This document shows, in pieces, positions 33,468 to 46,605 of a stretch of DNA of 64,000 bases (positions are counted from its first letter, which is position 1; each line of letters begins with the position of its first letter). The position numbers and the translations under genes are program-made. Origin of the DNA: Roridomyces roridus (Eukaryota; Basidiomycota; Agaricomycetes; Agaricales; Mycenaceae). The DNA is taken from contig JARKIF010000036.1 in NCBI GenBank assembly GCA_029378245.1, positions 310,001 to 374,000 of the forward strand. The letters run 5' to 3'. The notes under the pieces are model-generated. The model saw nothing but the letters and a program-made list of their open reading frames with translations. It did no database searches and was not told the origin of the DNA.

Positions 33468-34640
33468 CTAGCCAATCTCCTCCCTGAAGAGCCCGCCTTC
33501 TCTGCCCTCCGTGATCTGTAGCTCCATCTCGAGCTCCTCCGGCGATAAAATAACATCCGCACCCTTGGCAAGGTCATTGATGAACGGCTTCACGAGAGTA
33601 TAGTGCACTACGCGCATTTCATCCGTGAAGCGCTTCCATAGAGCTGGACTGCGTGGCTTTATCGCAAGATTTGCGTTGTACAGGTACGGGAGGCGGAAGG
33701 CTGTGGGGCCGAAGTAGAGGTTGAGGAATGCTTGTTCGGCTTCCGCGGGCGGGTACGTTGCAATTTCCAGCTTCTGTTGCATGTCATCTGGCAAGGTATT
33801 CAGTTCACTGAAGTATCGCAATTCCAACAAATCAACACACCAAAGACCGCAGTCGACGGCCGAAACGCGAGAACTCCGGCATTGAAATCCACAATGAAAC
33901 CACGACGTTCAAGCCAAACGTCCGGTACCGCCGCGAAATTGAAGGGACTATCAAACAGCTCATCAAAGTTGCTGCGCACGAGCGTATCCGCGTCCAAATA
34001 CACTGCGCTGTCCACTCCAATTTCGTCCAGCTTCCAGATGCTGAGTTTGGTGTATTGATCTTTGTAATGCCCGTACTCGGCGTCGTCGCCTTTCGGCGGC
34101 GGGATGCGTGCGATGGGCATCGGTTCCCAGCCCACCGCCCGCGCGATGCAGAGAGCCTTTGGTGAGACTTTGTGTTCAAAGTAGGGGAGGATGAGCCGAG
34201 CGCTGATGTTGGCAACCTTTGCAGAATGGCCGAGGACTGCGACGCCGATGGCGTAGCCATCAGAGTACAGTGTCGTGACGACCGCTCGCTGTTCTGGAAG
34301 TGTATGCCCGGGCCCATGGCCTTTGGTGGCTGGCATGCGATTCATGTGGCGGACGATGCTAGATGAGTCTCGGAATGCCAGGTGAGCTGGAATTGAAAAC
34401 GTACAGATCTTGGAATCTATCCAGGGAGACATATTGGAACCGGAGTACACGAGCAAGAGCGCTCAGTCCAATCCACACCAGCGCAATAGCGAGTATGGCC
34501 CCGACGAACAGTGCCGCTTTCCTCCGCCTGCTCCATCGAATGGTGGTCTGGTTGGGGTCGGCTGAATGGGAATTTGGCCCCAAGAGCCGGTATGTCCAGC
34601 GTTCGGTCCCCAGTATTCTGGATACAAAGTTCGAAAGCAT
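33468..34640 (-). CDS. Glycosyltransferase family 8 (glycogenin-like), membrane anchored
   Basis: Three exons (34640-34451, 34386-33841, 33787-33468) join to about 351 aa. An N-terminal transmembrane anchor (AALFVGAILAIALVWIGL, about residues 42-59) follows a basic RWSRRRK, as in type II Golgi or ER enzymes. The catalytic domain shows VVTTLYSDGYAIGVAVLGHSA, then YLDADTLV (the metal-binding DxD), NAGVLAFRPS and FLNLYF. GT8 enzymes transfer glucose, galactose or similar sugars from UDP-sugars; the anchor argues against cytosolic glycogenin itself. Intron 1 uses GTGTAC...TTCCAG; another donor after TAC would shift the frame. No neighbour suggests a pathway. Confidence 0.87.
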
Positions 34641-36788
34641 AGGAAGGTGTTGTAACTTATTCGTGCCAGCTCCAGGAGTGTATTTAAATGCAGGTCCGCA
34701 GCAAGCCTCAAGGCCTCACGGGCATCATGACTTGAGAGAACCAGCTAGGCTATTCGTCTGACTGCGGGTTCGACGTAACAGTACCAACTGCCCAGAAATG
34801 AATACATCGTGCCCTGCGAAAAGGCGGCGCGGTCCGTAGTAAGAGCCCTTCCTATCTAATTCCACACAGAACTACTGCTCGGAATTGGTCTGCATCATAT
34901 GCTTGGCATGCGCCGCGATGGTCCGTGTACGACCTGGATTCATGAATAACATCTCGATTTCGTGTGTATACACGAACACCTTTCCTCTCTTTCCCATTGT
35001 ACATCCTGGTAGTGGGGTCTACCACGGGAGTGGCCTGCCGTTCCACAATTTAATTCGGCTCTCCGCGCGGCGTCTCTCGTGGGTCGTCAAGTCCTTTATA
35101 CGTCGTTCGAGCCACATGGCCCATTATGAATTCCGCCTCCGACCAGACCCTTGTACGTTGAACAATGAACGTTGAATCACGCGCTTTCTTTTTTGTCTTG
35201 GTCTCACGGCGGCGCTTTCTCCAGCCATTTTGGTTTTGGACCGCATGATTATCGCAGCTCCGTGGGTCCGGGACACAACTGCCAATGCCGCCGCCGCGCG
35301 TGTGTCCATTTTTCTAATGCATTTTATCTTCTGTTTCTAACTGAATATTCGACAGCTGGACAAAAATTCCTTGGCGGCCATTTTTTTGGTTATTTCCACA
35401 TCAGAAGCAGGCTAACGCCGACCCAAACCAGTACAGGCCCAAATCACAGCGTGAAGGTGCGTTAAGTCGCCGTAGAGTACGTCCTGCAAATTTTCGTGCA
35501 GAGCACACATACATCTTGAAGTTCAAAGCTATATTCGAATCGATTCAGATGAGTCTGGACCTGGTATTCTGTCAGCACAGCGGCGCACTAGGTGAGTGAC
35601 GCACTCGGTCTTGGCGTGTACTTAGGATCAGTATTAAGTTTCGCCTTTCATATCCTGTCCTACCACGCAGCTGTACCAGAAGGCCAGCGAGTCGTCGGCA
35701 TATGATAGCGTTTGACTTCACTCCGTCCATGGTTAATAAAACATGGGTACTCCATTAGGGTTCTCTGGTTCGAGTGCCGGGACGCGCGTCGACCCGTGTG
35801 GTCTACCTTGCCCGCATTCGTACCAAACGCGGTGGCAGCTAGAGGTCAAAATTTCCGATGCGTATCCAGCGCAGCGGAACCATATGCAGCTAAAATTGAA
35901 ATGTTCAATCATTTTTTCTGGTTTGCAGGAATTACTTACTAGTAGCTCATAAATGAACCACGTGCGTAGGGGCTTTCCACGCGACCCCACCAGGGGTCCG
36001 CGCTCAAAGGTCGAGACTCAGTCGCGGACTAAGAGGGGGCAGTATTAGAAGTTGATAAAATATGGACACGGGGGCAAAGGTCCGAACGAAGGAACAACGG
36101 GCGTGTCAGATGCGTGCGCCGGCCTTTGCTCCCCGTGTGAGAGCCGTCTTCTTCCAAGCCCGTCTTTCTGCTATTTGCAAATTCAAGTCGCTCGCAAGGG
36201 TTCTGGTTGCAGTGCTGAGACGCGCTCCAACCCGTGCGGTGTACCTTGCCCGTACCTGTACCCGCACTGGAACTCCCGTTCGATTCGGGGCCGTAGGCAC
36301 TTTGGTCGCCAGGTGAGGAAGTATTTTTTGCTCCCTGATGACAACTTGAGATTTGGGAGTGGGACCCGCTCCAGCCGCGCTAGCCCGGTCTATGCAAATG
36401 AGAATAAAAAGAAAAAATGGTCGCTGCAAAACTCTGATCGCCAGAGGGGGCGGTCCGGTGGAGAAAAAAACCGCGTGGCTTCAAACACATGGCGAGCCCG
36501 GGGCTCGAACCCAGGACGTTGCGGGGGAATCCAGTTCGGCTCTCTAGGCATCTTGCGTCGAGCCAAAGGCTCCGAAGAAATTGAAGCGCATCCGTTGTCG
36601 GGCCTGGTCTCACAAGTCCAAGTGCATCAAATCCTTGGTAATGCGGAAGGACCAGAACCTCCGGGTTGTGAACGTTCGAAAATGCTAGGATTCGCCGCTG
36701 CAATGTAGGATCGTGAAATCTCCAAGTCTTGGTCTTCAACTCCAGGACGCAGAAAAACAGTCAAATTCGTTACAAAATAATCAAACAA
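34641..36788. other. Intergenic stretch with a diverged direct repeat
   Basis: Segments 35757-35840 and 36197-36272 are related (GGTTCTCTGGTT / GGTTCTGGTT, then GACGCGC, CCCGTG.GGT and ACCTTGCCCG). B-box-like hairpins occur at 36276 (CCCG-TTCGATT-CGGG) and on the minus str and near 36500 (GGGTTCGAGCCC). No gene is supported. Confidence 0.45.
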
Positions 36789-39233
36789 TCAAACAAAGGT
36801 ACCATTCTTATCAATACACCACTCCAACACCGAACATTTCGGTTCAATCCCCTCCGGCTCATCGCCCGCATCCTTTAAGAGGAGCGCCACGACTCCGTGC
36901 GCAGGGACTGCAGGGACGCTGATGTTCCGCACGGCGGTACCGTTGTCGGTGTGTGTCCAGAGGTCCTGAAAATACTTTATTACGAGGACCAAGGGGGAGA
37001 AGAAACACGCGCCCGAACAAAATACTGCCTCCCCGCCCTAATCCACGGCGACTCTGTCAAGTTGAAGAACAAATCCGCCGGCTCGTCGAGGACGTTCAAC
37101 TACTTCCCCGTCAGACAGCAAGTCGCATAAGGAATCGAAGGACACACCAGCATGAAAACCGTCCCATTCTCACTCTCCCCACTCCAATATTGCGCGGGGT
37201 GCGTCGAGTTGGAGGTCCATTGAGGCTTTATTTAATTCAATGGCTTGTGAATACTGAGATTTGTTGGTGGAGCTGCATAAACTCACTCCGACGCCCCATC
37301 TGAATGGCGTTATGGCCGTTCCAACGACCGGGTCCTGGTTAATCGCGATGATCTCTGTGTTCTTGAGGATCGAGAGCGTCTCGGCGGAAGCGTCTGCGAG
37401 CTATTCAATATCATTCAGCCGAGGTTCGACACTGGGTAACCAGAGCTAAGGCATACATGGGTTCCCTAGTCGAACAATCAGAAGCGGAAAGGAGAAAAAT
37501 TTGGGTGGACATACGATCAAGAGTGGCGACTTCATAAATGCCCAAGCCGTAAAATGCGCCTTCGCTTCCTCGAAAGTGAGGTCACCGTTTCCAACTTCAA
37601 GCTGCAAGGATGGTGTTTACAAATAATAGAGAAGGCGAGGAATGTACCATATCGAGATCCCCGTGTCCGTAAAAGTCGCTCGCCCATGAGATGAACGAGT
37701 TTCTAAGTGTATCCAAATGAGAGAGCAGATGGAGAGAAGGGGAAAATAACGTACTTGTTGATGATATCCGCGACCGAGTTCCAATTCGGCCCTGCATTCA
37801 ATTCAGAGCGGTTCGTTCGTATGCATGAAAGGCAGCGTACCGATATCACCAGTCGTCTAGAAGCGAGTCTCGTATCCAAAGAGCAGCGGGTGTAAGATAG
37901 AACGTACCCTCCAACTCTGCCCAATCCGTTTCGCCCAGAGCCACGGTTGTTGCTGAAGTCATGTCAATTGGAAAGACGCGGCGATTGAGAATGCATACGT
38001 TTCCCCATTCACATAGCGACAACAAGAGCGGCGGCTGTCCGGATGTCTTGGCTTGAGTGGCGATGGCATCCGACATCCGAACGTAGCCTGGGTCCGTGAT
38101 GAATTTAAAGGAGACCAGAGAAAGGAATTTGCTCACGGCCGATGATATTCTCGCGAGTAATTTCGTCGTAAGGAACTTCAGAGAATGAGACATTGTGGGA
38201 GATAATCAATCGTCATCTCACCTGCGCAGTTGTCATATCTAAAGACGGGTTAATTCTCGGCGTGTATCGGACAGACAGACAGGCATACTTGAGAAGATCG
38301 AAACCCCACTCTTCACGGAATAACTTTGCGTCTCTAGATTGTGGTCATATCATAAAGATCTTGATTCAGTTGAGAATACGAACCGCTCCTCATTCTGGAA
38401 CGATCCAGGGTAAAGCGCGCAGGTGAACCAACCCGCGTCGCTGTACTGTCAAAAGAATAAATGTCGGCATACAATTCGAGCTCGGAAACGTACGATCCCC
38501 GCCTTCCTGTGCCGACGTGAGTTAGCCTCCAAAACGGGAACGGTCTACAAACAATCCAAGTGAATGAATGTGATCTGTCAGCCATCTCATTCCGTGAGGG
38601 AATCGCGTCGGATCTTATAAAGCGGCAGACATGAGCGAAGGCACTCGGTGGTGAGTCTCGACGCACCTGCAACAATATCACCGTTGTCGTTCCTCTTCTT
38701 CTCCGAGTAGCAATCGTCCACGTTGACGTGGTTGTATCCCACGTCCTTCAAAGCGTCAGATGGATATCCTTGTCGAGCGTGCAGCATACCGCGAGGCCCA
38801 GAGACTTGATCAAGCTGGCTGTTTCCAGGAGGAGGGTTTCGTTGAAATCGCACTGGTATGAATGTGTTTACAGCAACGGAACGGAGGCAAGAGGGGAAGG
38901 AACGTACGTGGTATGCGTTCCAGGCTTCCCAGAACATGAATGCCGGCGCCACTGTCTTGTAGAAGGGAGACAGCACTTACTGTTATAGCCCATGACTTGC
39001 ACCGAGTGAGCCCTGAGATCGTGCTGTCGATGGTACCGAGACACACCTGGAAGGCGCCCGACGCGCATATCCGCCGGCGGATGAGCTCCACGACCTCCGA
39101 AGTACAGCATCGACAGGGCTGCCAAGGCGACGCCGAGCGCCGCGAGCGCAAAGGTCACGGCTGAGGAGACAATGGCTGCGTGTCGAATGGGCGCCAGAGG
39201 GCTCCGTGGGTTATTGGGTGAGATGGACTTCAT
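36789..39233 (-). CDS. Alpha-galactosidase, glycoside hydrolase family 27
   Basis: About fifteen short exons can be followed. Order: MKSISPNNP and an N-terminal hydrophobic anchor ([23 protein letters not shown]), [76 protein letters not shown] (nucleophile Asp, near 38232), [28 protein letters not shown] (acid/base Asp, near 37850), [47 protein letters not shown] and a C-terminal beta domain ending CIDKNGTFV. The family removes terminal alpha-galactose (retaining mechanism). The anchor suggests a membrane-bound or secreted-precursor form. The junction after SPLLI (near 37480) is unclear: the usual short GTN-like link is not seen, so one exon boundary there is uncertain. Confidence 0.85.
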
Positions 39234-41401
39234 GCCGGACTGGAATAGCAATGGTGGTGGTTTGTGGGAAGCCACTCGGAGCACGTGCAGCTGTCCCATG
39301 ATGGTCACACATCAGTTGTCATCGTGATCACGTCACCGCCCTTCAAATTTGCCCGACTTGAACGAGACACAGAATGTAGCTTCCAACATATTATGCCACA
39401 TCGAAAAGCATTGAGATCAGGACGCAGGACAATGGAGAACAAAAACTTTGGATCTCTGTACTCCCTAGAACACCATCTCGAATTAAGCGAGATACCTCAA
39501 AGATACGTGATACTTTGGCTCGGCCTCTTCGAAAAGGCCATAAACTGGAAATTGGACACAGTGGCAAGGAATAGGAAACGCAAAACTCTGTCCTCCACGC
39601 CATGCATTACGCCTTTGCCTTGGGGCGCGCGAACCAGGTTCAAATTGAACCAACTGTGACAAGATGATGGATTCATTTGGGTCTCACAGGTGGATGAGGA
39701 CATCCCGAGGTCTGCGGTCGATAGGAACCCTTGGTCTGGCAATTCAACTACTCCATTGCTCTAGCCCAGATCGAGTGACCGAGTCGGTGCCGATGTGCGG
39801 TCAGTGTGCCTGAATTCTAATTTCAAACTTTTAGACAGGCAAAGAAGTTGAGTGCGTTTCCTTGGCAATTCAACTCCTGTAGCTCAGATGAAGTGACCGA
39901 TTCGGTGCCGAGCTGTGCGGAGGCGTGCTTGATTATGAATTCCAACTTAGCTCTTGCAAGACGGCAAAATGGCTGCCTCGAGGTACTTACTTCGCAGGTC
40001 CCCCACTGAATTCAATTTCATCGCAAAGCAACCCAAGATTCAAGCTTGTACACCCGTTACGAGCAGCTATGCGGTGCAGGCACGATGAGACCTCAGGCTC
40101 TCTCATCCCTCTTGAAGTTTTAAAGAATCGAGTGGATCGGTTCAATCGGGATGAATGAAGTACAAAAAGTCTCTGTGAAAGGGTTCAACGGTATGCACTT
40201 CCTCGGGTGGAACGCGATCCCGAAGAGGACAGCTCGATAGGTGTTGTCCGCGATCTCGGCGCTTCTAGTTCCAGGGCATTGTCCCGTTGGGCAAATCAAA
40301 TGGGCAGCCTGGGATGGAAATCGAAAGATAGAAAAGGAGCCCCTTCGATGCGGGAATTCATTCCTCGCAGCCGGGGTATGCAACCATCACTCCCGAGCGG
40401 GTGCCTGAACCCGAATCTGCCTGCAGGAAAAGAAGATATGACGCAAACCGTTCCGGTGCCTGATCGTTGAGTCTTCTGTGCAGTGGTTCACATTTTTTAA
40501 GAATCGCTCGCGCGACCTGCCACATGCCATCATCTCGAGTCGAACGAGACCCCCACGCATGGGTTTGAGCTTTGGGTGATGCTATTTTGCCAGTATGCAC
40601 AGCGAGGTGAGCAACTGTTGCAATGCAGTGACTTTGAAATCGGTCATCCCGCGGTTGTAATCATCCCGGTCGAATTCGAGTTTTCAAGCTTATCGGAGCC
40701 GGGATCCATGCGTGCCTGGATAATGCATGGAGGCAAAAGAAGCAGATCGGAAGAAGAAGGCATGACGCACAATTCGTGCCTGGTTGCACCCACTCGGAGC
40801 GGAGGCAGATAACATTGAAGCCACGTTCTCGATTTTTACGTACCCGCACGTCTAAACCGACCCAACTGTGAGAATGTGTGGCGACGTATAGTGACTGATG
40901 GGCACGCACAAAAGAGTACACAGGTACACAGAGAGTACACCACCCTAGGTACACGAGCAAAAAGATGGCGACGTACGTGGTTGCAGGCGAGGATGGGGAT
41001 GTTTTGGTCGACGGAGATGCACGCGGGGTGCCAGAGGTCGAGTTACCGCATGAGTGCAACGAAGTAGCAGTGGAAACCGACATTGACGAACAAAGAGTCT
41101 TCATCTTGCCTCGGTCCCCCGAGCGGAATATCAGTGGCCTACTAGCGATGGAAGCCATCAGAGTCCCAAGCAGCTGAGAACAATCCGCATCCGCATCGAA
41201 GGCCTCGGCGGAGTGCAGTGAGTTGTGTGGTCCGATGCAGGTGGACCGTCCAAGGAAGATGACGAGTCACTGCGCGTGTCGGGGCTGCCCCGTGCCTTTG
41301 GTTCCCGGCCTTTGAATCCATCCACTCATCGGCATACAATACACCATGGATTATATTCCGATGAGTGGAGCGTCTTCAAAAATCGTTATCCAGTGCCATC
41401 C
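39234..41401. other. Intergenic stretch, no firm gene
   Basis: A plus-strand frame at 40965-41177 (70 codons) and a longer antisense frame (41158-40661) overlap without domain or splice support. A repeated phrase GACCGA.TCGGTGCCGA occurs at 39777 and 39897, and a B-box-like hairpin at 40535 (CTCGAGTCGAACGAG). Confidence 0.4.
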
Positions 41402-41949
41402 AGCCTGTAAAACTCCTTCTGCGAACGAGCCCTTGGGACGGGCGTGAAGGCAATTTCGGTAGTACAGATCATTGGTTGGAGCTCATGGAGGGCGTCAATG
41501 GTAATGTGTGAGACGGTCGGGTCATTCATTGCTTGATGTTGGATAGATGAGTTGAGGAGGGCGTCTTCCCCGGCGCCAGTAGGCTGGGTTCACCGGGTGA
41601 AGCGAACAAGTGTGAACGACGTGTCAATGGCGTTGATCTGCGAATCCGTATGGCGTTGGAAGACCAGTGAGTCCAGCGGTCCTAAGAGTTTTTCTTCAGT
41701 GCCATGATCCAGCGAGCCAGTTGCGATGTTGTGGATGAGATCAAGAGAGGGTTGCTGACCAATCGGTGACGTATGCGTCAGTCTCCTCTCCTTTGCTCCC
41801 TCACCACCGGATTTTGCGCCGGATCGTGGCAGTCCTGCATTGGCTGCAACGGTTCGACCGAGATCGAACCATCTTGCATGTGCTCCCCGTGGTTCCTTCT
41901 CGCCACTGCCCAGGCTCGTGGAACCTGAAAAGCTGCCGCTCATTCCCAT
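41402..41949 (-). pseudogene. Coding-like region with an in-frame TGA, unknown protein
   Basis: Reading minus, SLDLIHNIATGSLDHGTEEKLLGPLDSLVF and DSQINAIDTSFTLVRFTR are followed by TGA (41592-41590). The same frame continues TQPTGAGEDALLNSSIQHQ, MNDPTVSHITIDALHELQPM and ends YRLDGTG with a stop near 41402. Both halves look protein-like and are in one frame, so a nonsense mutation in an old gene is the simplest reading. No family is recognised and the 5' exons are not defined. Confidence 0.35.
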
Positions 41950-44900
41950 CTATTCTTCTCCGTCCACTCCGACGCTCTTTCGCCAGTATCAACACCCAAT
42001 GTCCGCTGTTCCTCAGGTTAAATTAGGCGTGATCTAAGTATCATCATCGCTCGTCGGCAACTATCTCGAAAAAAGACATTCTTTCTTCTGCTGGAACAGC
42101 ATGGCGTGGCCACACCTATCTACCGCGACATCAAGAGGCCGTTTACGCCAATCCTATCCTGTGCTTTGGCGTGGGCGTTTCTTACCACCACCTCGGAAGT
42201 TCTCAAAGACTCTGATTGACTTACTTCCGACGTGGCAGCAGAGGCTTGGACTTGCAGACAATCCCCGCCGCCCCTCCGTCCGTGGATCGTCCACACTCAC
42301 ATAATGGAAGTCGAACTCATCGGATCGCCCTTGCAACTTCTCTTCTACACCGCCTGTGACGATCTCGAGAAGGAAGGTATCCTTGTCCTGGTCCGTCCTA
42401 TCATCTTACTCGCCATCTCCCCCACGGTTATACCGGTGGACTGCACTAGTCTCTCGAACAGGTCTCTACTCCTATTTGCATTAATATCCGCACCCCGGGC
42501 CTCTCTTCTGCAGCTCAAGTCAGGTCTGATCTTCCCCCGCTCCCCGCCAGTCCTGTTTGACTTCGCCGGTGGATCATCTGTCAGGTCCGTCTGCCTGCCT
42601 GCCAGCGATACTGTTGGTTAATTGGGACTCCTGCCAATGCGAGTCATTCGTTCACACTGGCCCCGGGAATGCTGCACTCGCTTGTTCCCCATGTTGAAGA
42701 AACGGTGTCTTCCCTCGCCCTTGTCATCTTTCGACCATCCCTGTTCCGTGATACCTGTTGCCTGTATGAATGCATCCCTCCACTTTCTTGTTCCCTATTC
42801 AGACCGAGTAGGACTCTGTTGGTGCCTCGTCCTTATTATCTCTAGACTGCCCCTGTTCCGTCATGCGCTCACATTCGGCTTTCTAGACGCTTCTCATCAG
42901 ACCCTCGATTACCTCCGTCTGGCAGGACAAGAAAATCGCTGTATTCGACACAAGGATAGCTAAGATGCCGAACTCAGGCTCATCTGTCCATCTCCCAGAA
43001 ACTTTGTTCTGAATTCTGTTCTGTTGTTGTGCTCGAATCAGTGGCACCGTGGGTGTGGTGATGACGTCGACTGACTGCATTCTGTTCCGGTGTCGTGCAA
43101 ACGGAACGGAATAGAACGCTCTCGTCATGCCCTCCACAAGCCGAGGATGCACCCACGCGCAGAGTTCCGGCGCTGTTCACCAGTCGACAAACCAACTGCT
43201 ACCGACCTCCCCGCTGGCCGAAGATTCCGCCTCGTGTTGACTTGGTTCTCACCCACTGGCCAAGGACGCAGAGCCGCCGGGTTCTCCATCAACTAACCGA
43301 TCCTTGTTCGGGGCTGTTCGGGGACGTATTTTAGGCGGTGGCGGAAGAGCCCATCCGACATCACGCATGATGGGTGTGCGCCGCACAGTGCGCGCCGCTG
43401 TAGAACTGAGACAGTGAGTAGGCTCAGCCACTCACAGGCACCGAGGCCAAGAAATTCCAATCCGGGCTTGGAACTCCCGAGCCTTCCCGAGCTTCGGGTT
43501 TGTGTCGATAGGCGTCGATCATGATCCGTAATGTAGGACAGCCGGGCGCCCGCCATTCTCCGCCATTAGCTTCCATTCATCTCAAATTCATCTCGTCCTG
43601 CCAGCACGAAGATTCAAGAAGAAAATCGCACCCCGCTTCCTGGCCCCTCGATTGGAATAGGCGGTATTCCAACCTCATGCAGAGGTTTTCCGCCCACAAC
43701 CGAGCCGTATCTCACCAATGTGCCGCCGTGGTCTCGTGGCGTGTGTTCATGCGGGATCACCAATGACACCATGGCGCGCGGGTGTCAATCCCAATACTGC
43801 ATCCGAATCCGGACCCGATGTCAGGCTTCAGCGCTTGGCCGCGGCCATGATCATCAGTTCGGTGCCGCGTTGATAACGCGCTGATAGGATCGATTAGCAA
43901 CTTCTTTCTCCGGCTGTGCGGGCTGTGTGGCGGGGCTGTGACCTCTAACTCAACACGGCGGTTTCACGCCGACATTCGACCGACACCGACACATGGCTCG
44001 TGCTAACGTGCAAACAAACTCGGCCTATGCATCGTCTCATCGCCATGCCGACGCTGCCTTGCGGTTTCGGGGTGACGCATCTTCGTTGCCTCTCGAGCGT
44101 TGGGTCAATTCATTGTGCATAATTAATCAACCAGCGCTATCCCGCACACAACGGTGGTCTGTCCACCCCCTGTCTCCCGTTTCAACTTGTCAATTTCTGG
44201 ACCTGCGCTGTTTCCATGTTTTACTGGATTATCCGTCAAGTCCCTTGCTGGCTGTGGTGGATTGAAAGACTCGACGCCTGTTGAATGACACGGACTCGGG
44301 TTCAACATGACATGAACATATGCATTCCGACGGATTCTATCGAGACGCACCCGCCCATGCTTGTCTGCCCAACAATCGCCCTTGGACCTAAATCCGATTT
44401 CCAGACTCGGAAACTCTCTTCCCCGCTCGGAACGCTGATCTGCACCGGCGATCCTCTTTCTCCTGGCCCTAAATTTAGTTTCTGTCGTCATGCGCTCGAC
44501 AACGGGCGATGACCAAGTCTCTTTCCTGTCGCGGTTCGAGGTGATTCTCGAACTCTGGTCCATCTTCCTACAAGTCCGGAATTCGGTGTCGACCTTTCCC
44601 CCTGCTGGACGGCATCTCACATTGTCTCGTATCTTTGAAACTGAGTCACATCTAATGCATCTGTCGCTGCTCCGTCCAACAGGCAACTTCCGGCCTGGAT
44701 CACTACCCCGATCAGAGCTTCCATCTCTCCATCCCATCTTTCTTGCGCCCTCCATCTGGTGGACCGACAAGTAAGCGTGCATCCGTCAGGTGGAATTTAT
44801 CTGTCCTTATTCGCATGACGGCTGTTGCACATCCAGTTTCACATGCATGCGTAACGTCGGTCCACTGGTGTCCACAGCCTTGAAGGGATTGATTATCACC

Positions 44901-46336
44901 GAAGGCCAGCCATGCAGTTAGGAATCCATGCAGAGTCAGACACGCCTTGGCAGCGCGCTGTGCAGCTCTCGACTTCCTCAAGGCTCATGAACAAAATACT
45001 TGGCTCGATAATCGGTATAGCGTCACGAAAACCACGTTTTTATTCGAAGAAGCCCGAGCAGCACGTGTGCTGACGACCGAGTGCGAGGCGGGGCATGGGA
45101 TTGGGCGGATTGTACCGGCGTCATGTTATTGGCGCGGGCGCAGGTGCAGCCTGTAGTTGATGCCAGGACTTTGGGTTAAAGCTCCCGCTGCCGGGTCGTT
45201 GAATTCGCCATGGCCAATCCCGCTTGAAAGATTCCTGAATCGGACATGCACGGGGCCACTCGCGTCACGGTCGATGATCGCGTCGGAGATGGGGAGTGGG
45301 TCGGCGCTGGTCTTGGCTGTACCGAGTTCCGAGTAGCCATGAAGCTCACCGACAAGGAAATACAAGTCCCTCAAAAAGAAGTAGACGTGCGCGCTGGGGA
45401 ACCCTTCGGACGGTATGACCAATTGCCACCATATGGCATTTTGCGTCAACTTGAACCGGGTTCTCAATGCGCTCCGCATTACTCTGGTAGAATTCGGTGA
45501 AGCGGAAGCCGTCGGTGCCGCTCGACAGACGCCCGACTCTTTACGCACATCGTAAGCAATGCACATATTCAGTGGTGTAAAGTTGACAGCTTGAATCCTT
45601 CTGCGCCCCTCCGAACGAGTCCGCACCACCACGCGCTTCTTCTCGACGTTGTCTCGACCAGTCGACAGCAGTCGACAGCAACGACGGACCTATCGGCGAC
45701 GTATGATGCAAAATCAGAGGCTACAGTGGCACTGGGCAAGGTGAGACTTTTCTTGACTGTGAAATTCACGTACTTTTTTAAGGAGTTGCCAAAATACGTG
45801 AATTGGCTAGGTGAATGGAATTTACGTGAATTCAGATTCGCACAGAAAAGTGCGTGATTTTTCTTCCTTACGTGAAATTCGTGCACACTTACATCCTCAG
45901 TGGCATCTTCTGGTGCGCTTCTCAGCCGGGATTTCACTTGATCGATGTTGCACACCGGTGCAGTGCAGGCTTCGTAGCTTCTGAGCCCACCGCTTCTTCG
46001 ACCAATGCCAAGCAGTGCCAGATGACCGTGACGCCTGACCGATCTCGGAGGCCGCTCGCGCCCGACTGGGCGACTGCAATTTCCCAATGGTAGTTCACGT
46101 TCACTCGCCAAGACCAGGAGGAGGATGAAGATCCTTGAAGATCCTTCCGCGGCGTGTAGGTTGTCCGCCTGTTGTGTCTGTTCGCAGAAACTTTTGAGAT
46201 ATTTTGGGGCAGTCCGAGTTGGAATCCTTTCAACCACCACTGGAGATCATTGCACTTCAAGTTTATCGTGTTGTACGATACGGATGGCCATAGGATGTTA
46301 GCCGGGTCAAAATTCAAATCCGTAGCTTTCTGAAGA

Positions 46337-46424
46337 GACCTGATGCTTGTGGAGGCCCACCGTTCAAGTTCATCTGTTCTTGAAAGGGTAAATGCGGTGC
46401 GCTCGTTCGACTCGAGCTCAGGTC
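46337..46424 (+). repeat. Long-class tRNA-like element in arm A (unit 1)
   Basis: GACCTGA at the 5' end pairs perfectly with TCAGGTC at the 3' end (7 bp). Before the latter lies a hairpin GCTCG-TTCGACT-CGAGC. The segment after the 5' strand (GCTTGTGGAGGCCCACC) matches the consensus of the other units. Length is 88 nt. Confidence 0.7.
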
Positions 46425-46519
46425 GTTGCCGTGGTAGTCTATGCTTTTTTTCGGCTCGTAAGTAAGTAGTATGTACTACAGAGGAGACGAGCTTAGTCCA
46501 AGTCAAATGGGTGGTAAGA

Positions 46520-46605
46520 GACCTGATTGCCTGCGGAGGCCCACCGTTCAAATATGCTCCCAGTTCTTGTAAAGACAGTGTGCTCGTTCGATTCGAGCTC
46601 AGGTC
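46520..46605 (+). repeat. Long-class tRNA-like element in arm A (unit 2, best preserved)
   Basis: The 86-nt unit has a perfect 7-bp end stem GACCTGA/TCAGGTC and a perfect T-arm hairpin GCTCG-TTCGATT-CGAGC directly before the 3' strand. A small stem GCCT/AGGC (GCCTGCGGAGGC) sits where a D arm would be. The loop TTCGATT within GTTCGATTC matches a B box; the D-arm-like part is only weakly A-box-like. The middle has no clear anticodon arm. Confidence 0.75.

Noticed and set aside
36480..36540. Possible tRNA gene near GGGTTCGAGCCC
   Set aside because: The T-arm and a six-of-seven end stem exist, but the span is about 53 nt with no D or anticodon arm; it belongs with the tRNA-like repeats.
40661..41177. 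Opposed open frames at 40965-41177 (plus) and 40661-41158 (minus)
   Set aside because: They shadow each other, lack domains, and no splice model extends either one.
44123..44782. Minus-strand frame of 219 codons in arm A
   Set aside because: The matching part of arm B (61660-62300) has frame changes and stops, so the frame is not conserved between the copies.
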